Source of the DNA: Periconia sp. R9002 | Lineage: Eukaryota; Ascomycota; Dothideomycetes; Pleosporales; Periconiaceae | Direction of reading: 5' to 3' | NCBI GenBank assembly: GCA_023627715.1 | Contig: JAMAHW010000025.1 | Location: forward strand, 124,001 to 188,000 | DNA length: 64,000 bases | Shown here: positions 44,590 through 56,087 of the stretch, one piece after another | Layout of the letters: the number at the start of each line of letters is the position of its first letter | Numbering within the stretch: the stretch's first letter is position 1 | Notes under the pieces: generated by a model | What the model was told of the DNA's origin: nothing | Databases searched by the model: none | What the model saw: the letters and a program-made list of their open reading frames with translations, nothing else | Program-made: the position numbers and the translations under genes

Positions 44590-45087
44590 GTTGGCAAGAT
44601 CGGCGGTAGGCAGCGAATTGTCCTGCCTCTGTTCTTCTGCTCGTCGCAAATTTAAATACAAGAAAAATGGTATCACTAAATTTCGGGGCTGATGCTAGAT
44701 AAATATGTTTGGGGGGCAGAAGGCTCTCCATCAACGCATATAGAAAGTTACTTTAGATGTGAAGGCTCCTAGACAATTCCCGTAAAACAAACTTGATCCA
44801 TCTTAAGGAAAAGATTGGCTATGGCCCGCCAACAGCTTATGACAGAAGGCTCTCAAGTGATAACTTATCCCAGGGACGGCTCTCGAGCGATGTAGCTCTC
44901 TTTGGATGCCTTCTCACAGCTGATTGCCATTGGCCTGCTGAAGCATGTATTTCAAGAATGCGCAAAGCGGAGTGTAAGCTGTTCTATGAATTTGATCAGT
45001 TGATGATTCGACTTTATAGCCGTTTGCTCAATTAAATGTTTATCAAATCAATTTCAATTTATTGAGAAGCAGTTCATTGCATTATCT
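44590..45087. other. Intergenic region of about 500 bp
   Basis: Nothing recognised. An 80-codon frame at 44793-45035 has no identifiable content. Confidence 0.4.
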
Positions 45088-46225
45088 CTATTCCGTGACA
45101 ATATTGGCTGCCTTGCCGTGCTGCCTACAGTGGACCGCATTTCCCTCGCAATCAAGCGGATCCCCCATATCGGCATTAGTACGGTGATGAACACGTTTCA
45201 TATGTGTGCGCCAGTTATCGCGACGACGAAAGCCTTTGAACTTCTTCCCATGGGACTGTTTATAAGAACATTCTTGCACATTGCAAAAAAATGGGCCATT
45301 CTTGGAAGAGACGCCATGAGATACCTGGTGGTGACGACTGCGCTCGGACGATGATTTGAATGATGCAGGGCATCCGTCGAAGCGGCATTGAATGGGTTTT
45401 ATGATGTACTTTCCAGAAGAGCTGGGGCAGGTATCAGTATTTGTAAAGATAGATGGATGAATAAGCTTACCTGGGCGTCGACACTGAAGATGAGTCTGAT
45501 GAGTGTATTGGGTCGGACGAGTTGTCTGTTGCAAGAGATACCGTAGAATTCTCGCTTGAGCTCTGCGACATGCCTCTCTGGAAATGAATGCGATCGGTTC
45601 CAAATGAATTGAATTTGTCTTTATCGATTTCTTTTGAGTTTTGGTTTGTAGGATGTATTGGGAATACATCGTGAAGGGTACTCCGTAGATTTCCATAGAA
45701 TGCCGAATCCAAATCATATGCGACAGGGGACCAAAAACTTGTATCACGATCAGGAACAAAGGGAAATTCCAGAGGAGCCTCAAAATTCTGCCAGAAATCT
45801 TCTTGGATAACGGGAGGATCTACTAGTTTTCGATGGAAACTAACAATACCGGAATTTTGGGATACAGTCGATGTGGGACTCAACGCGCCACACGGGCTTA
45901 GGATATAAGGTCGTGGTACACACGGCTGAGCTGACGAGAGATCGTAGCATCCTGTAAGATCAAAAGGCGTGAATATGGAGTCTTGACATCCACTGCCATT
46001 GATTTTGTCTAGCTCTCCGGTAATCCCGAGTGAATTGCTTGTTGCGACGAATGAATCTATCGCACAAGAATCTTCTGGGAGTCTCATATCAATGGAAGGC
46101 AGTTCGGAACCCCCAGCAATTTCCAGAGTATGAACATTCCATAGTGAATGTTCATATTCTGGAAATTGCTGGGGAAGACAGCCGCCTGGGATAGAGTGGC
46201 TAAAGCCTTCGATGAAATGGGTCAC
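45088..46225 (-). CDS. C2H2 zinc-finger transcription factor, 5' end uncertain
   Basis: Two exons are clear: one ending at 45471 and the last, 45421-45088, with a 49-nt intron between (GTAAGC donor, CCCCAG acceptor). The C-terminal exon carries two fingers: CRFDGCPASF with distal HHQVSH, then CNVQECSYKQ followed by a longer insert and HMKRVHH. The N-terminal part is Ser-rich, acidic and probably an activation region. The start is unresolved. The frame is open from a TGA near 46365 downward without an ATG until about 46087, and the GTG at 46225 is only the end of a long inverted repeat. Either translation begins at 46087 or an upstream exon is missing. Two palindromes lie inside the open frame and a third hairpin sits at its far end. 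Confidence 0.75.
46111..46174. repeat. Inverted repeat, 29-bp arms, 6-nt loop
   Basis: The left arm (46111-46139) and right arm (46146-46174) are reverse complements except for one G-T position (46128/46157). The six bases CATAGT form the loop. It lies inside the open frame of the C2H2 gene. Confidence 0.95.
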
Positions 46226-46316
46226 GTTCTTGAACTCGGGAGACAGCCTATTATCAACGGTGATAATACTATTATCACCGTTGATAATAGGCTGTCTCCC
46301 GAGTTCAAGAACGTGA
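46222..46316. repeat. Perfect inverted repeat, 46-bp arms, 3-nt loop
   Basis: Bases 46222-46267 and 46271-46316 are exact reverse complements with only ACT between them. It lies at the 5' end of the C2H2 gene, across the region where a start codon would be expected. Arms this long and identical imply a recent origin, for example by template switching during replication, or active maintenance. Confidence 0.96.
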
Positions 46317-46367
46317 TCGCATGAGTCAACGTGACATTGTCGTTGAATAGGGAAAACAAAGGGTATC

Positions 46368-46388
46368 GGAGGCTTTCAAAAAGCCTCC
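46368..46388. repeat. Short hairpin, 8-bp arms
   Basis: GGAGGCTT and AAGCCTCC are separated by TCAAA. It is the third inverted repeat within 280 bp and sits at the TGA that closes the C2H2 open frame on its 5' side. Confidence 0.8.
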
Positions 46389-48043
46389 ACCGCACCCCTC
46401 GGCGTTATTTAAAGAACTGCTACTGTCAGAATCGCACACTTCACCGCTGTGGAAGAACCTACGTGTTTGGGATTTCGTCGTGTTTTTCTTGGTCTGGGAG
46501 ACTAGTGCACAAGTTCAAGAATGTTGGTAAAAGGTGTTTGCTCAGAGATCGCGACGAGATGGAGGTAGTAGTACAAACGATCGTGTTTTGATGGAACTCA
46601 AGTGTGCACAGACCTTCAGCTGAAGAGCCTTCCTTCTCACAGAAGCGGGGGTTGCGTAGCCTGAGAGCCTTTCGCTTGATCCTGGGCATTAGGATGTGCA
46701 CTATGCTTACCTGTATACAGCCGTTTCTTCACAGATAATCGTCGGGCGCAGCTCATAATAGAGATCAGATCATGGACTAAGCCTATAGATGATGTCTCCT
46801 AAGGAAACGTTCCCCCGATAATTAATTTGGCATAGGTCAACTTCACGAAACTCGCGACATTACCTGTCCCTTATATTGGTGCGTACAACTGGTGAGGAAG
46901 GGCCTGTCAGGCTGATCAAGGTAGCTTCATCCCACTTTGCCGTGGTGATGCATCATTAATCCGCTTTGACCCTACCCTCAATCTGCTGAAGCCTCTATAC
47001 CATTTACGTCTTTCTTCTTTATGACTATGTGTTTGTTGTAACTTGCTGTTTCCCTAATATTATACACTTGGAAATCATCGCCGCTTAATGAAACAGAAGA
47101 AACGAGCGAACTCTAAGCTATCAGATTTGCATGCGATGTTATTCAAGCTATGCATTTCACTGCGCCAGCAATTAAAGTATGCAAGCATATCTTAAAAAGC
47201 AACTCTTCAGCTCCTGAGGTGTAGTACTACTGCATTAAGCTACGCAGGATCGCACAAGATTTGTAGAATGATCCAAAGAACGTTCAACCACATGTGTCCA
47301 AAGCCGACAAAGATATTGCAACAATTTTGCATTCTATGGCTGCTGCGACCACATAGCGGGAGGAAGTGTTGGTAGAGTTTGCGAATCGGGGAATTTTGCC
47401 CATCACTTCTGCTTTCAAGAATACATGTCATTATCAACCCCAGGGTGGAATACACTAACTTCAAAAGTTAGGTAGTCGGAGGATGCTGTACCATTTTTCA
47501 GGAGCTTGGAAGGTCAAATGACCATTGATACGGTTACCTGTCATCAAAATATTGACGAGAGTGTAGGCTTATAGAGTCCCCTATATCTCGTTTGACGAAA
47601 CATCACAAAGAAGAGCCCATAGTAACTACGGCAGATATGCTGCCTAATTAATAGACAAGGGAATCATTCCAGACATCAGAACCTGGACAAGTATAAATCT
47701 AGACAAGATCTGTACAAGAATCCAAATCACCAAAATCGTTCGGAATCTAAAGCGTTTTCACCAAAAGGTGTATGACTTTCATGGCAGTCCAAATCATGAA
47801 CATATTTTTCCACAGGCAAACTGGCCACCCCTTTGCCAACAAACCACGTTGGTCCCTATATCTATAGGTTTGAGAAGTGTTAGAATATCCACACATACAA
47901 TGACAGTCTTTGATCAGATTACCCTTGTATGTCTGAGAGCTTTTCATTACACCCTGTAGGCCAAAGGATCCCAGAATCGGTCCAAATGCCTTTGAAAAAA
48001 GCACCATTAAACAGTCCGTCAACATCGCGTATCATCACCAAAG
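46389..48043. other. Intergenic region of about 1.65 kb
   Basis: Between the C2H2 gene and the GMC gene, both on the minus strand. It may hold an upstream exon and the promoter of the C2H2 gene; the 46459-46701 frame (basic, no known domain) is a weak candidate. No other gene is supported. Confidence 0.4.
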
Positions 48044-49954
48044 TTATTTTTTCGTTCTCTCCTTAATCAAATCCGCCGCCTTTTCTGCCACCGCATAGAC
48101 AGTGGTACATAGATGAGTAGCGGGAATGAAGGGGAAGATACCTGCATCCACCACGCTCAGTCGTTTCGTACCATAGACAAGCAGATCAGGTCCCACGACT
48201 CCACCTAGTGCCTCTGGCAACATGCTGGTTGAACCACTTGCATGCGCAAAACTAGGTGTTATCGCGCCTTCTCTCAAATACGCTTCTAGTGTGGCATCAT
48301 CCTTCGCATTAGCACCCGGCGCCGTTTCCACCGGTGCGACGTCGGCGAGCGCAGGGTGGGCATTCAGTTTTCGGGAAAAACGAAGTGAGGAAACTGCGAG
48401 AGATATGTCCAAAGGATTGCTAAAAGTACGGTAGTAAACGAGAGGCGGCGAGTCTGGAGACGAAGTGTTGATATTAATGGAGCCTCGCGAGAGGACGCGC
48501 ATCAAGGCGAAAGGGCCGACGGGGCCGGATGCGAAAGGGAATTCGACTGCGGCGCTATCGTTGCGCTTGTAAAGCGCGGCTGTCAGCTGTTGCTGTGCTT
48601 TGAAGCCTGCTATTAGGCTCTCATCGTATGTCGGTGGCAGGTAAGGGGCGGCATCTTGGGCGAGGACGGCGTCGGCATGGTCTTTCCATCCTTCAGGGTC
48701 AATGGTTTGAAGGGGAAGAAAGGCAGCTTGATTTCCCCGAGCGACGGTCAGCGGCCCTGTCCGGGACTCACGGTATTCCTTTTCGGCTTCCCGGTAGAAG
48801 GTTTCGTTGGTGAGCAGACTCGCTTGTGTGGGCCAGGGCGGGTTCCCCCAGCTAAAAATCGCCCCACCAAACGGATGGTCTTGAAAGTTTGCACCTACAC
48901 CAGGAAAATCTCTTTTCATCGAAATATTCGCAGCTTCGAGAATTCTTCTTGGGCCGAGGCCAGATCTCTGCAAGAGCCAAGGTGTCCAAAGTGCACCCGC
49001 GGCGAGAATAGTCTCCTTGTTGGCCCGAATCGCAATCTTCTGCGCCGAACCTCTTTTTACAAGAATGACGCCAACTGCCTCGAGATCATCTTCGAAAAGA
49101 ATTTCCGTGACTTGATATCCGGTGAGAAGATGATAGTTTGCGCGCTGTTTGACTGCATCGTAGTGCGCCGTTCGCGCGTAGCTGCGTGTTCTAAAGATTG
49201 GATCCAGCGCGCTAGGCGCACTGAATACACCTATGGCATTTCCATTCGCACCCTCTTTCTGCCTTGGGATGCCCATTTGTGCCCACAGCTCCCAATTATG
49301 TTCCATCCCCGGGAATTGATATGGTGGATAGCTGTTCTGTACGGGTCCCTTCTGTCCATATGCTGAATCAATATTCCACGAATAATTGTATGCTTTTGCC
49401 GCTTCCGGGCTGGGGGGAGTAAACGTCACGCTCTTTTTGAAATACGGCAAGAGGTCTTTGAAACTCCAACCGGGGTTACCCAGTATTTCCCAAGCATCAT
49501 AGTCCGAGGCAGAGCCGCGATCAAAGAACATACCATTCACTGCTGAACCACCACCCACGACGGCACCGGCAGGAGGGTTTGCCGTTTGGTTATCCAGCCC
49601 GGGGATGGGTGGTGTAGTTATGTTATACATGTTCTCTGGATGGTATGTAAGGGTCGCTGCCGGAAGGAGAATACTAGTGTCATTGCTGAGTTCGCCATAT
49701 TCGACCACCAGCACCGAAGCTGCAATTTTGTCAGGACCTTTTACGAGAGTCTTATGCTATCTTGCAGCCGAAAAAAGATCGTACATACCTTTCCCACTCT
49801 CCGTCAACCGATTAGCGACCGTCAACCCAGAGGTCCCTCCCCCCACAATAATATAATCATATGTCTTGTTCAACAACTCCTCCTGTTCAGGCTGTGCTAC
49901 CGACCTCACAATCGCAACCGAGAAACTGAAGAAGTAAAAATTTGTCACTTTCAT
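48044..49954 (-). CDS. Secreted GMC oxidoreductase (aryl-alcohol/choline oxidase type)
   Basis: Two exons (49954-49789 and 49719-48044) join to 613 aa. A signal peptide of about 20 residues precedes YDYIIVGGGTSGLTVANRL, the FAD dinucleotide fold. Next come PPAGAVVGGGSAVNGM (GMC signature 1) and AAGALWTPWLLQRSGLGP (signature 2). The C-terminal active site has SFAHASGSTSM and the FPFIPATHL segment with the two residues of the catalytic pair. Family members oxidise alcohols or sugars and make H2O2, often outside the cell in lignocellulose breakdown, but some serve secondary metabolism. The exact substrate is not readable. Confidence 0.93.
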
Positions 49955-50817
49955 ATCTATTTCTCTGGCTTCAAAAAATAGCCAAGTCTGATCTGAGAGT
50001 CATTTGAATCGGTCTCTCGAGACCCTAATGTATCACAAGGAAAACTAATGACCATTCCTAATAGAGAATATGGGTACTCGCTGGCGATATTAATTCCCCC
50101 ATCATCGGTGTCTCTTCACCACTACTGGAAAGGTTTTACGCCCTGTAATATGCAATATGCAGCCTTGTCCAATTAGCCGTTGAGCCACAGTTCCAGCGAC
50201 GAATGAAAATGAATATCTTGGTGGAATGCTTGCAATCAACTAATCTTGCACCATTCATTTCCGAGGAGGTCCTATAAGATCAAACAAAGAAGCGGTGACA
50301 AGAAGGATGCTCGTGTTTATACTTAGTAGACATGGGTTGGTTTTCTTGACGTGTTCAAAAATCGAGATTCGAATAGTATGGCAAAGTCAATGGCTGCTAT
50401 AATGAAATTGAGTGTCATAAGACTAGGGATGGGAGAAGAACGTAGCGTGGGCGTCTTTTTCATGCGCAGAGAAACGCCGTTTAGTGGCATGGCTGCAGCA
50501 AAAACCGTGGCATATGATAAGCACTATCTCTTCTTTTATGCTTAGTCGCCGAGGTTATCATGTTTTTGTACACCCCTGTGTCGCGTCAAAGGTTGCACTG
50601 TTCATCGTGTAATGCAAGGAATTTTTATGCTTTGTCTATTTGCTGCCACTTGTAGCACTTGAGTGGGCTCAATAAGATGCTTACAGGGAACCATTCCAAC
50701 AAATTGAAAAATATATAATGCAGAATGACTTGAGTCCTCGGCTACTACGCAATATCCAGGAGTGATTTGCAGTTACTCTCATGTAGGCAAAAACCACCCA
50801 CATTGAGACTATGCAAA
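49955..50817. other. Intergenic region of about 860 bp
   Basis: Divergent upstream DNA of the GMC gene and a small secreted protein gene. No gene is supported. Confidence 0.4.
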
Positions 50818-51483
50818 ATGAAGAATATTCAAACTAATGACCACAGAATGAACATTTTCATACCCATTTTGCTAGCATCGCTAGCTATCACCCGGGTAAT
50901 GTCTGACCTTACCGCAAAAGACACTATAGTTCAAGAAGATCATCAGAATTACGATGCGTTTATGGCTTCAGCTACCGACGGAACATACTTCGGATACTTC
51001 TACAACAGCGAAACGGTGTGAATCAAAGTACATGACGCGGAAACCCACCAAATCATTGCGGAAAATAGCTTCCAAGGCAATGGAAAGGCTATCGAGTATC
51101 TCGCCCAGACTCCTAGCATCAATATTAGTCAGCTCTCCGCGGATGGTCCTGTGGGAGAGGCGCGGGGCAGGCAAGAATGCCCTATTCCGCCCAACAAACG
51201 TGCTGCAGAGCTCTTTGAGTCGCAAGCGTCTAGATGCTATCAGTTTTGTGCCCGCGGCTGGTCTTGCACTGATACCCGGTACGCAAGGTGCCGTTACGTT
51301 GGGGTCTATGTCGTTGGCAGCTTTGGTGTGTGGGTTAATTCTTCTCGCTGCGGTCTTACGAGGAACAAACGATTAAGATCGGTGCGAAATACAATTGAAA
51401 GGTTGATACTAGCTATTCTATTAGTGGTAGCTCTTCAAAGTTTATTGCTTCTGTGTTTCAAAGAATATTCAAAATGTACTTGA
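50818..51483 (+). CDS. Hypothetical small secreted Cys-containing protein
   Basis: The start at MKNIQTND (50818) or MNIFIPILLASLAITRV (50848) gives a hydrophobic signal-like leader. An in-frame TGA at 51019 would end the frame, but a GTGAAT donor at 51018 and an AATAG acceptor at 51068 remove 51 nt and restore the same frame, reading NSETVFQGNGKAIEYLAQ. The second part has Cys in ECPIPP, SRCYQFCARGWSC and ARCRYV, which could form disulphides. The 3' end is uncertain; the frame stays open to 51483 but the last 60 residues look less protein-like. I do not recognise a family. It ends close to a HET gene on the other strand and their 3' ends overlap by a few bases. Confidence 0.45.
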
Positions 51484-53529
51484 CGTTCTCTGATTTCCAC
51501 TTCTGATGCTGCCAAATTATCCCCTCTCTTGATCCTTCAGGCAGATACCAAACCATCCCACATCTTTGCCAGGTCCCTTCACAGACATTTCTACCCTTAA
51601 AGTCATAATCTCTTCTAACAATCATACCGGTGAAATTTAATAGATCCCAACACGCAACAACGACGTAGTATTCAAAACCTTCCTCACACCACTCCTTTCC
51701 CAAGCCTCCCTTGTCCCAACTTATGCAACAGCGGCCCAAGTATTTGTCTGAGAAGACACGCACTGTACGTTCGTTGATGTCAACAACGGAGATAACATAG
51801 CTTTCAAGTGTAATTCGGCCGGTCGCAACGGGACCAAACGGGTCAGAGGAGACTTGTCTATGCTTGACATCAACGACGTTCCAATCAAGTATTCTGTCAT
51901 TGAGCTGATGATCGAAGGAGACTGGCGCGTCAATGCCAGCCCAAGACCAACTAGGAGCATAGTCCCGAGGTAGCCTCTGCGAGACATGATCGGGATACTC
52001 CACGACGAGAGCAGGAACATGGAAAGCATCTTCAAAATTGAAACCCTTAACATTGTACCACCCCAGATCTTGATTCATGTTTTCAGTAACCCACATCCCT
52101 GCAACATAGGGATTATCTGGCACATCATGCCGACGAGCCAGACCATTGATGGCAGGTAGCCGGTCCGATCTGAACGTCAACCTTCCGCGAGTGTATGCCG
52201 CGACGATCTTTTGCCACCGTTTTCTCGGGTCACCTATTCGTTTGTTATTGAAGGAACACGGACCAACGATGTAGTCTCCATTCCCGGACTTGACGTCAAA
52301 TCCACAACTACAGACAGGGCTCGTCGTTTCTCGACACTCCCAGAATATTTCGGCGTTTCCGAAATAAATAATTCTTCTTGAGAGCGCTCGCTCCTGTATA
52401 CACCAGGCCCGTTTTCCCAACACTCGTGTGTTGCTGTCGTTGACGCACGGCTGCACTATCTTGGACTCGTGATGTATTTTGCTTCTTCGACATAGATAGA
52501 TTGATCCGCAATCTTGAGACTGAGTGGCTGTGCCTGACACAGGGTATGAGAAACGGGTTTTATATTTGATTAAAGAAGACTCAAGGTTGATACTGGGAAG
52601 TCTGTCGGGGAAGAGACTGCCGAACGAATCATGAGACCAGTCTACGGCAATTGTGATTGTAGCAGAAGAATAAATATTTGCCTAAAGAACGTGAGCTAAG
52701 GAATCTACGAAAGTACTACAGATATGAGTATATTTTACCATTTGTGCAGCTTCCTGTTCCCAGTCATTGTTGTCATCCTGTATGATGCAAATGCTGTCAA
52801 TCCAAAGGAACTGGATTTGCAGATTTCTCGCCAGCAGAATAGCCTCTGCAAATGACTTCGGTACAGATGAGAGCGGAAGTTCCTTGCACTGTTCCTCGAG
52901 ATTTTTCTTTGTCGTAATCTTCCTGGGAAAAGATGGATTGGGTGGACCCCAACGATGACTTAGTGCACAGAATACTCCCCTACTGCCTCTTGGAGGAACA
53001 TACAGGCGTGGCGACACAGATGAAGAACCAACATCAATCACCCGGGTCGGAAGCATTGCTTCTTCGCTGGATTCGCATTTGTCGTGAATTTTACGACACT
53101 CATTTAACCACGTCTGAATTTGCGGAAGTGTTGAATCTGCAGAGGGTGGAGGTGGTTCGACAACATCGTATACCGGAATCAAGTCCCATTGCGTCTCTAA
53201 CTGTGGTGAATTTGAGATTTATATGGGGAACAAAGGGACCAACCTGTTCTGGAAAACGGAAAGATGTCACTTATTTTGATTTCCTTTCCTATCAGTGCAG
53301 CACGAGCGATACTGATTCGCAGTCCTTTTTCGAAGTTTAGTTCTATCCATTCAAAGTTTCCATATTCCACTCTTGGGTCACTAAGTTCAATAACTTTTAA
53401 CAACAATGAACATCCATGGCAGCCCCGTAACTGCTGCGCAAGGACCTCAGCCGAGCTCGCGCGTCTTGAACGAGAGACAAGCCCCTCCAGGTAATGTGCT
53501 TTTAGATCTCCACAGATCTTGCAAGCCAT
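51458..53529 (-). CDS. HET-domain (heterokaryon incompatibility) protein
   Basis: Three exons (53529-53244, 53196-52739, 52681-51458) join in frame to 655 aa. The HET domain is in exon 2 and the start of exon 3: FCALSHRWG, then ARNLQIQFLWIDSICIIQDD, then EQEAAQM and after the intron ANIYSSATITIAV. The N terminus has a CKICGDL motif and a CHGC pair that may bind metal. The C-terminal half, with RAWCIQERALSRRIIYF and YAPSWSWAGIDAPV, is the usual extension of these proteins. Many HET proteins trigger cell death after fusion of unlike hyphae. No partner locus is obvious next to it, so its role is by family only. Confidence 0.92.
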
Positions 53530-54009
53530 ATGGGAAAGCAGTTGGTATTGTGGATCCGAACCGACTGCATAAGCCCCCGCTATTAGTCTTTGACTACCTA
53601 GTTATTAGGCAGACATCAATTGATACGAGCTCGTGCCTGTGGTTTATCTTCATCTTACAACTGCATAGGAGGCGCCATAATGATAAGAATTTCATGCTGC
53701 TCAACATATCTTAGACTATTATTTGACTGTGGTCAGACAGCAAAGATCGACTGGACTATGCAGATGGGTACTACCGTGTAGCCTACCACGTGCTATCACT
53801 CTATAGCGATAGCGATCGATTTGACACCATGTATGAAGTACGTGTGCACTCAATTTCATAGCTTCAGTGTGAATTCAGATTACTGAACACTCCCAATAAT
53901 CTATTTTTCATCCAAAAATTCTATATGCCACATTTACAAATCTACCATCCATCTCTTATAGAGATCGAATAGTCCAGAGGTTAGATACTGTTGAATCTTC
54001 TGGCATGAA
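53530..54009. other. Intergenic region of about 480 bp
   Basis: AT-rich, upstream of the HET gene and downstream of the RTA1 gene. A short inverted segment near 53800-53820 is within chance. No gene is supported. Confidence 0.4.
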
Positions 54010-55047
54010 CTATAGTCTGTTCAATTCCACGGTCGAATAGTCATCTTCTATCCCTCGGGATTCTTGACGATCAAGCCTTGATCCCTTCCCCATAGATTTC
54101 CGAGCCTTCTTCTCCGCTTTTCTCTTTTTCTTCTCCAGCTTTCTCTCTTTCCTCGTGGGAAATTCGGAGGCCGGGCCTTGAAGCGCTAAGCCAGAATGCA
54201 AGGCGGCAAGTATCCCAACAGCGAGTATCATCGGGACAGCGTCGAGTCCATAAGCGTAGCCTTCATGATTCGGCAATGGGTTTGAGAGGCCAGTGCCGGC
54301 GGAGAACTCTACCAGGCGGAATAGGATTCTGACGGTAATGAGTATTAGCGATGCAAATATAGAGTAGGTGACCAATTGCCACCGCGCACTGAAATAACCG
54401 GTCCCTGGTTGCTGCAATTTCTGAACGTCTAGCATAAACTTGACGACAACTCCCAAGAAGAGCAGGATGAAAAATTCCTGGACACCAATTCCCGCCATGT
54501 ATATGTTCTTGCCGAGATTCATGGTACTAGCGCTGTTGCCGGGCGAGAGCAGACTGCCTCCGGTGGCCTGGACCAGAAATGAGACGATATCTAGCCACAC
54601 AAAATATTTCCCAATGCTAGCCGCTTTGCAGAACCAGACCCTCTTTTGCGGGTGATACGTCCAGATCAGGCGACCGGCAGTCATATAAATGTACGCATTG
54701 ATCCACAACGGAGCGAGTAGAAAGAAGATGTTCGCAATGTAAGCATAGGGTTGGACGTCCTGGTGGTGCGCACCAAGGGCGCGAGTAATGAATGCTACAA
54801 GCTCCCATCCTGCGCCCATGATGATGACCCAACAGAAGCCTTTGCGGAAGAGTATGGCGAGCGACAGGTGGGCAAGGGTGAGGATGCCGAAGATCGTCGC
54901 GACGGCAACCGCTGCGGGAAAGGAGGGAGAGTATGACCAGTTGGCATTGCAAGCTTCTGGTGGGATGTATCCATAAGGCCCCTGCGGAGCCACGGATGTG
55001 CAGGATGGGGTAGCCGTTGAGGTTGAGGTTGGAGAAGGTGTTGTCAT
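54010..55047 (-). CDS. RTA1-like seven-helix membrane protein
   Basis: A single exon encodes 345 aa from MTTPSPTS. A Ser/Thr-rich outer N terminus is followed by seven membrane segments. The helix 2-3 region (GAGWELVAFITRALGAHHQ), APLWINAYIYMTAGRLI and WLDIVSFLVQATGGSLL are typical of the RTA1 family. The charged C-terminal tail is rich in Lys and Glu (from about residue 300). Relatives in yeast (Rta1, Rsb1) give resistance to 7-aminocholesterol or move sphingoid bases; the substrate here is inferred only by family. The in-frame TTG upstream at 55059 is not used because the ATG follows at once. Confidence 0.92.
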   Translation of the reverse strand: MTTPSPTSTSTATPSCTSVAPQGPYGYIPPEACNANWSYSPSFPAAVAVATIFGILTLAHLSLAILFRKGFCWVIIMGAGWELVAFITRALGAHHQDVQPYAYIANIFFLLAPLWINAYIYMTAGRLIWTYHPQKRVWFCKAASIGKYFVWLDIVSFLVQATGGSLLSPGNSASTMNLGKNIYMAGIGVQEFFILLFLGVVVKFMLDVQKLQQPGTGYFSARWQLVTYSIFASLILITVRILFRLVEFSAGTGLSNPLPNHEGYAYGLDAVPMILAVGILAALHSGLALQGPASEFPTRKERKLEKKKRKAEKKARKSMGKGSRLDRQESRGIEDDYSTVELNRL

Positions 55048-56038
55048 CGTGATGATCAATGTTCTGATAGAATTTGTGACCCAAGAATGGCAAAGAACGC
55101 GAATGATGAATGGAAGGAGTTATTTTGATGAGTCCTGAGAAGAAACTGTTCGACCCTTAAATGAACGGCATGAAGCACAGGGAATTTTTACGCTTGGACA
55201 AGTCATGGTGTTGTATGCCAGTGGTTACGCAGTGCGTTTGAGGCGCTGGCACCGAGTCGGTGAAGACTATACGGAATGTTAGCAAACTCACCAATCAACC
55301 TTCCAATTGTATGAAAGCTAGTCATGCAAATACGCGTAGGACATGATATGTGGTATGTGCGAGACTTAATCGGTACTCCGGGTACGTAAGCAAGCCGCAC
55401 GTGTATTTTCCGAACCTACGAATCACAACCGCTGGAAAACCCAAAAAGGTTTAGTTGATCTTATCATAGCAATCGTAGCTGAAGACGGCCTGTGCAGATG
55501 CTTAAATCCCGTTGAGGCTTGGCTACACATTCGTCACCAATCTGACGGCCAACCCCTAGAGGAAGTTCGCATTTTACAGTCAAATAAGTATGCAATAATA
55601 CTTTGAGCCGATGTGTGTTATGTCGCCTCCGCAGGATGCTTGAAAATTTCTTTCACTACAGTATACACAACCACCTCACGGTTCAACCTCAATCGTAACT
55701 CAGTTGAACAATGCTCAATCCAATTGTTGCGCCTACAGTGTAATCTAAATAATGGAAACCAGAAGTGTAGAGTGTGTTGGTCTTGCTTCAAATCTTGAAA
55801 TCTACCGGTCGCTAGTATGTATCACACTTAATGATGCGAATACGAAATACGAAGTGTGACATAAGTGGCCTACAATTTTCTTGACATACCATTTTGTGGT
55901 TTGCATCTCATTTTGGTGTAAGAATTGTCGATTTGATGGATTGTTGACGGTATTGATACATGTACTGCAAGTTAATGAACTTCTCCAGTCAGCTGCGCGG
56001 ACACAGGTAGGTTTGATTGCTGTGCTACACTATAATAT

Positions 56039-56087
56039 TTGAGGTGATGCTCCAGTAAAAGAGAATAACACATAAGCATCACCTCAA
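56039..56087. repeat. Inverted repeat, 13-bp arms, 23-nt spacer
   Basis: TTGAGGTGATGCT (56039-56051) and AGCATCACCTCAA (56075-56087) are perfect reverse complements. It could be a hairpin RNA, a relic of a small inverted-repeat element, or a chance fold in AT-rich DNA. Confidence 0.8.

Noticed and set aside
51019..51021. In-frame TGA taken as a nonsense mutation or readthrough site
   Set aside because: A 51-nt intron with normal ends removes it and keeps the same frame.
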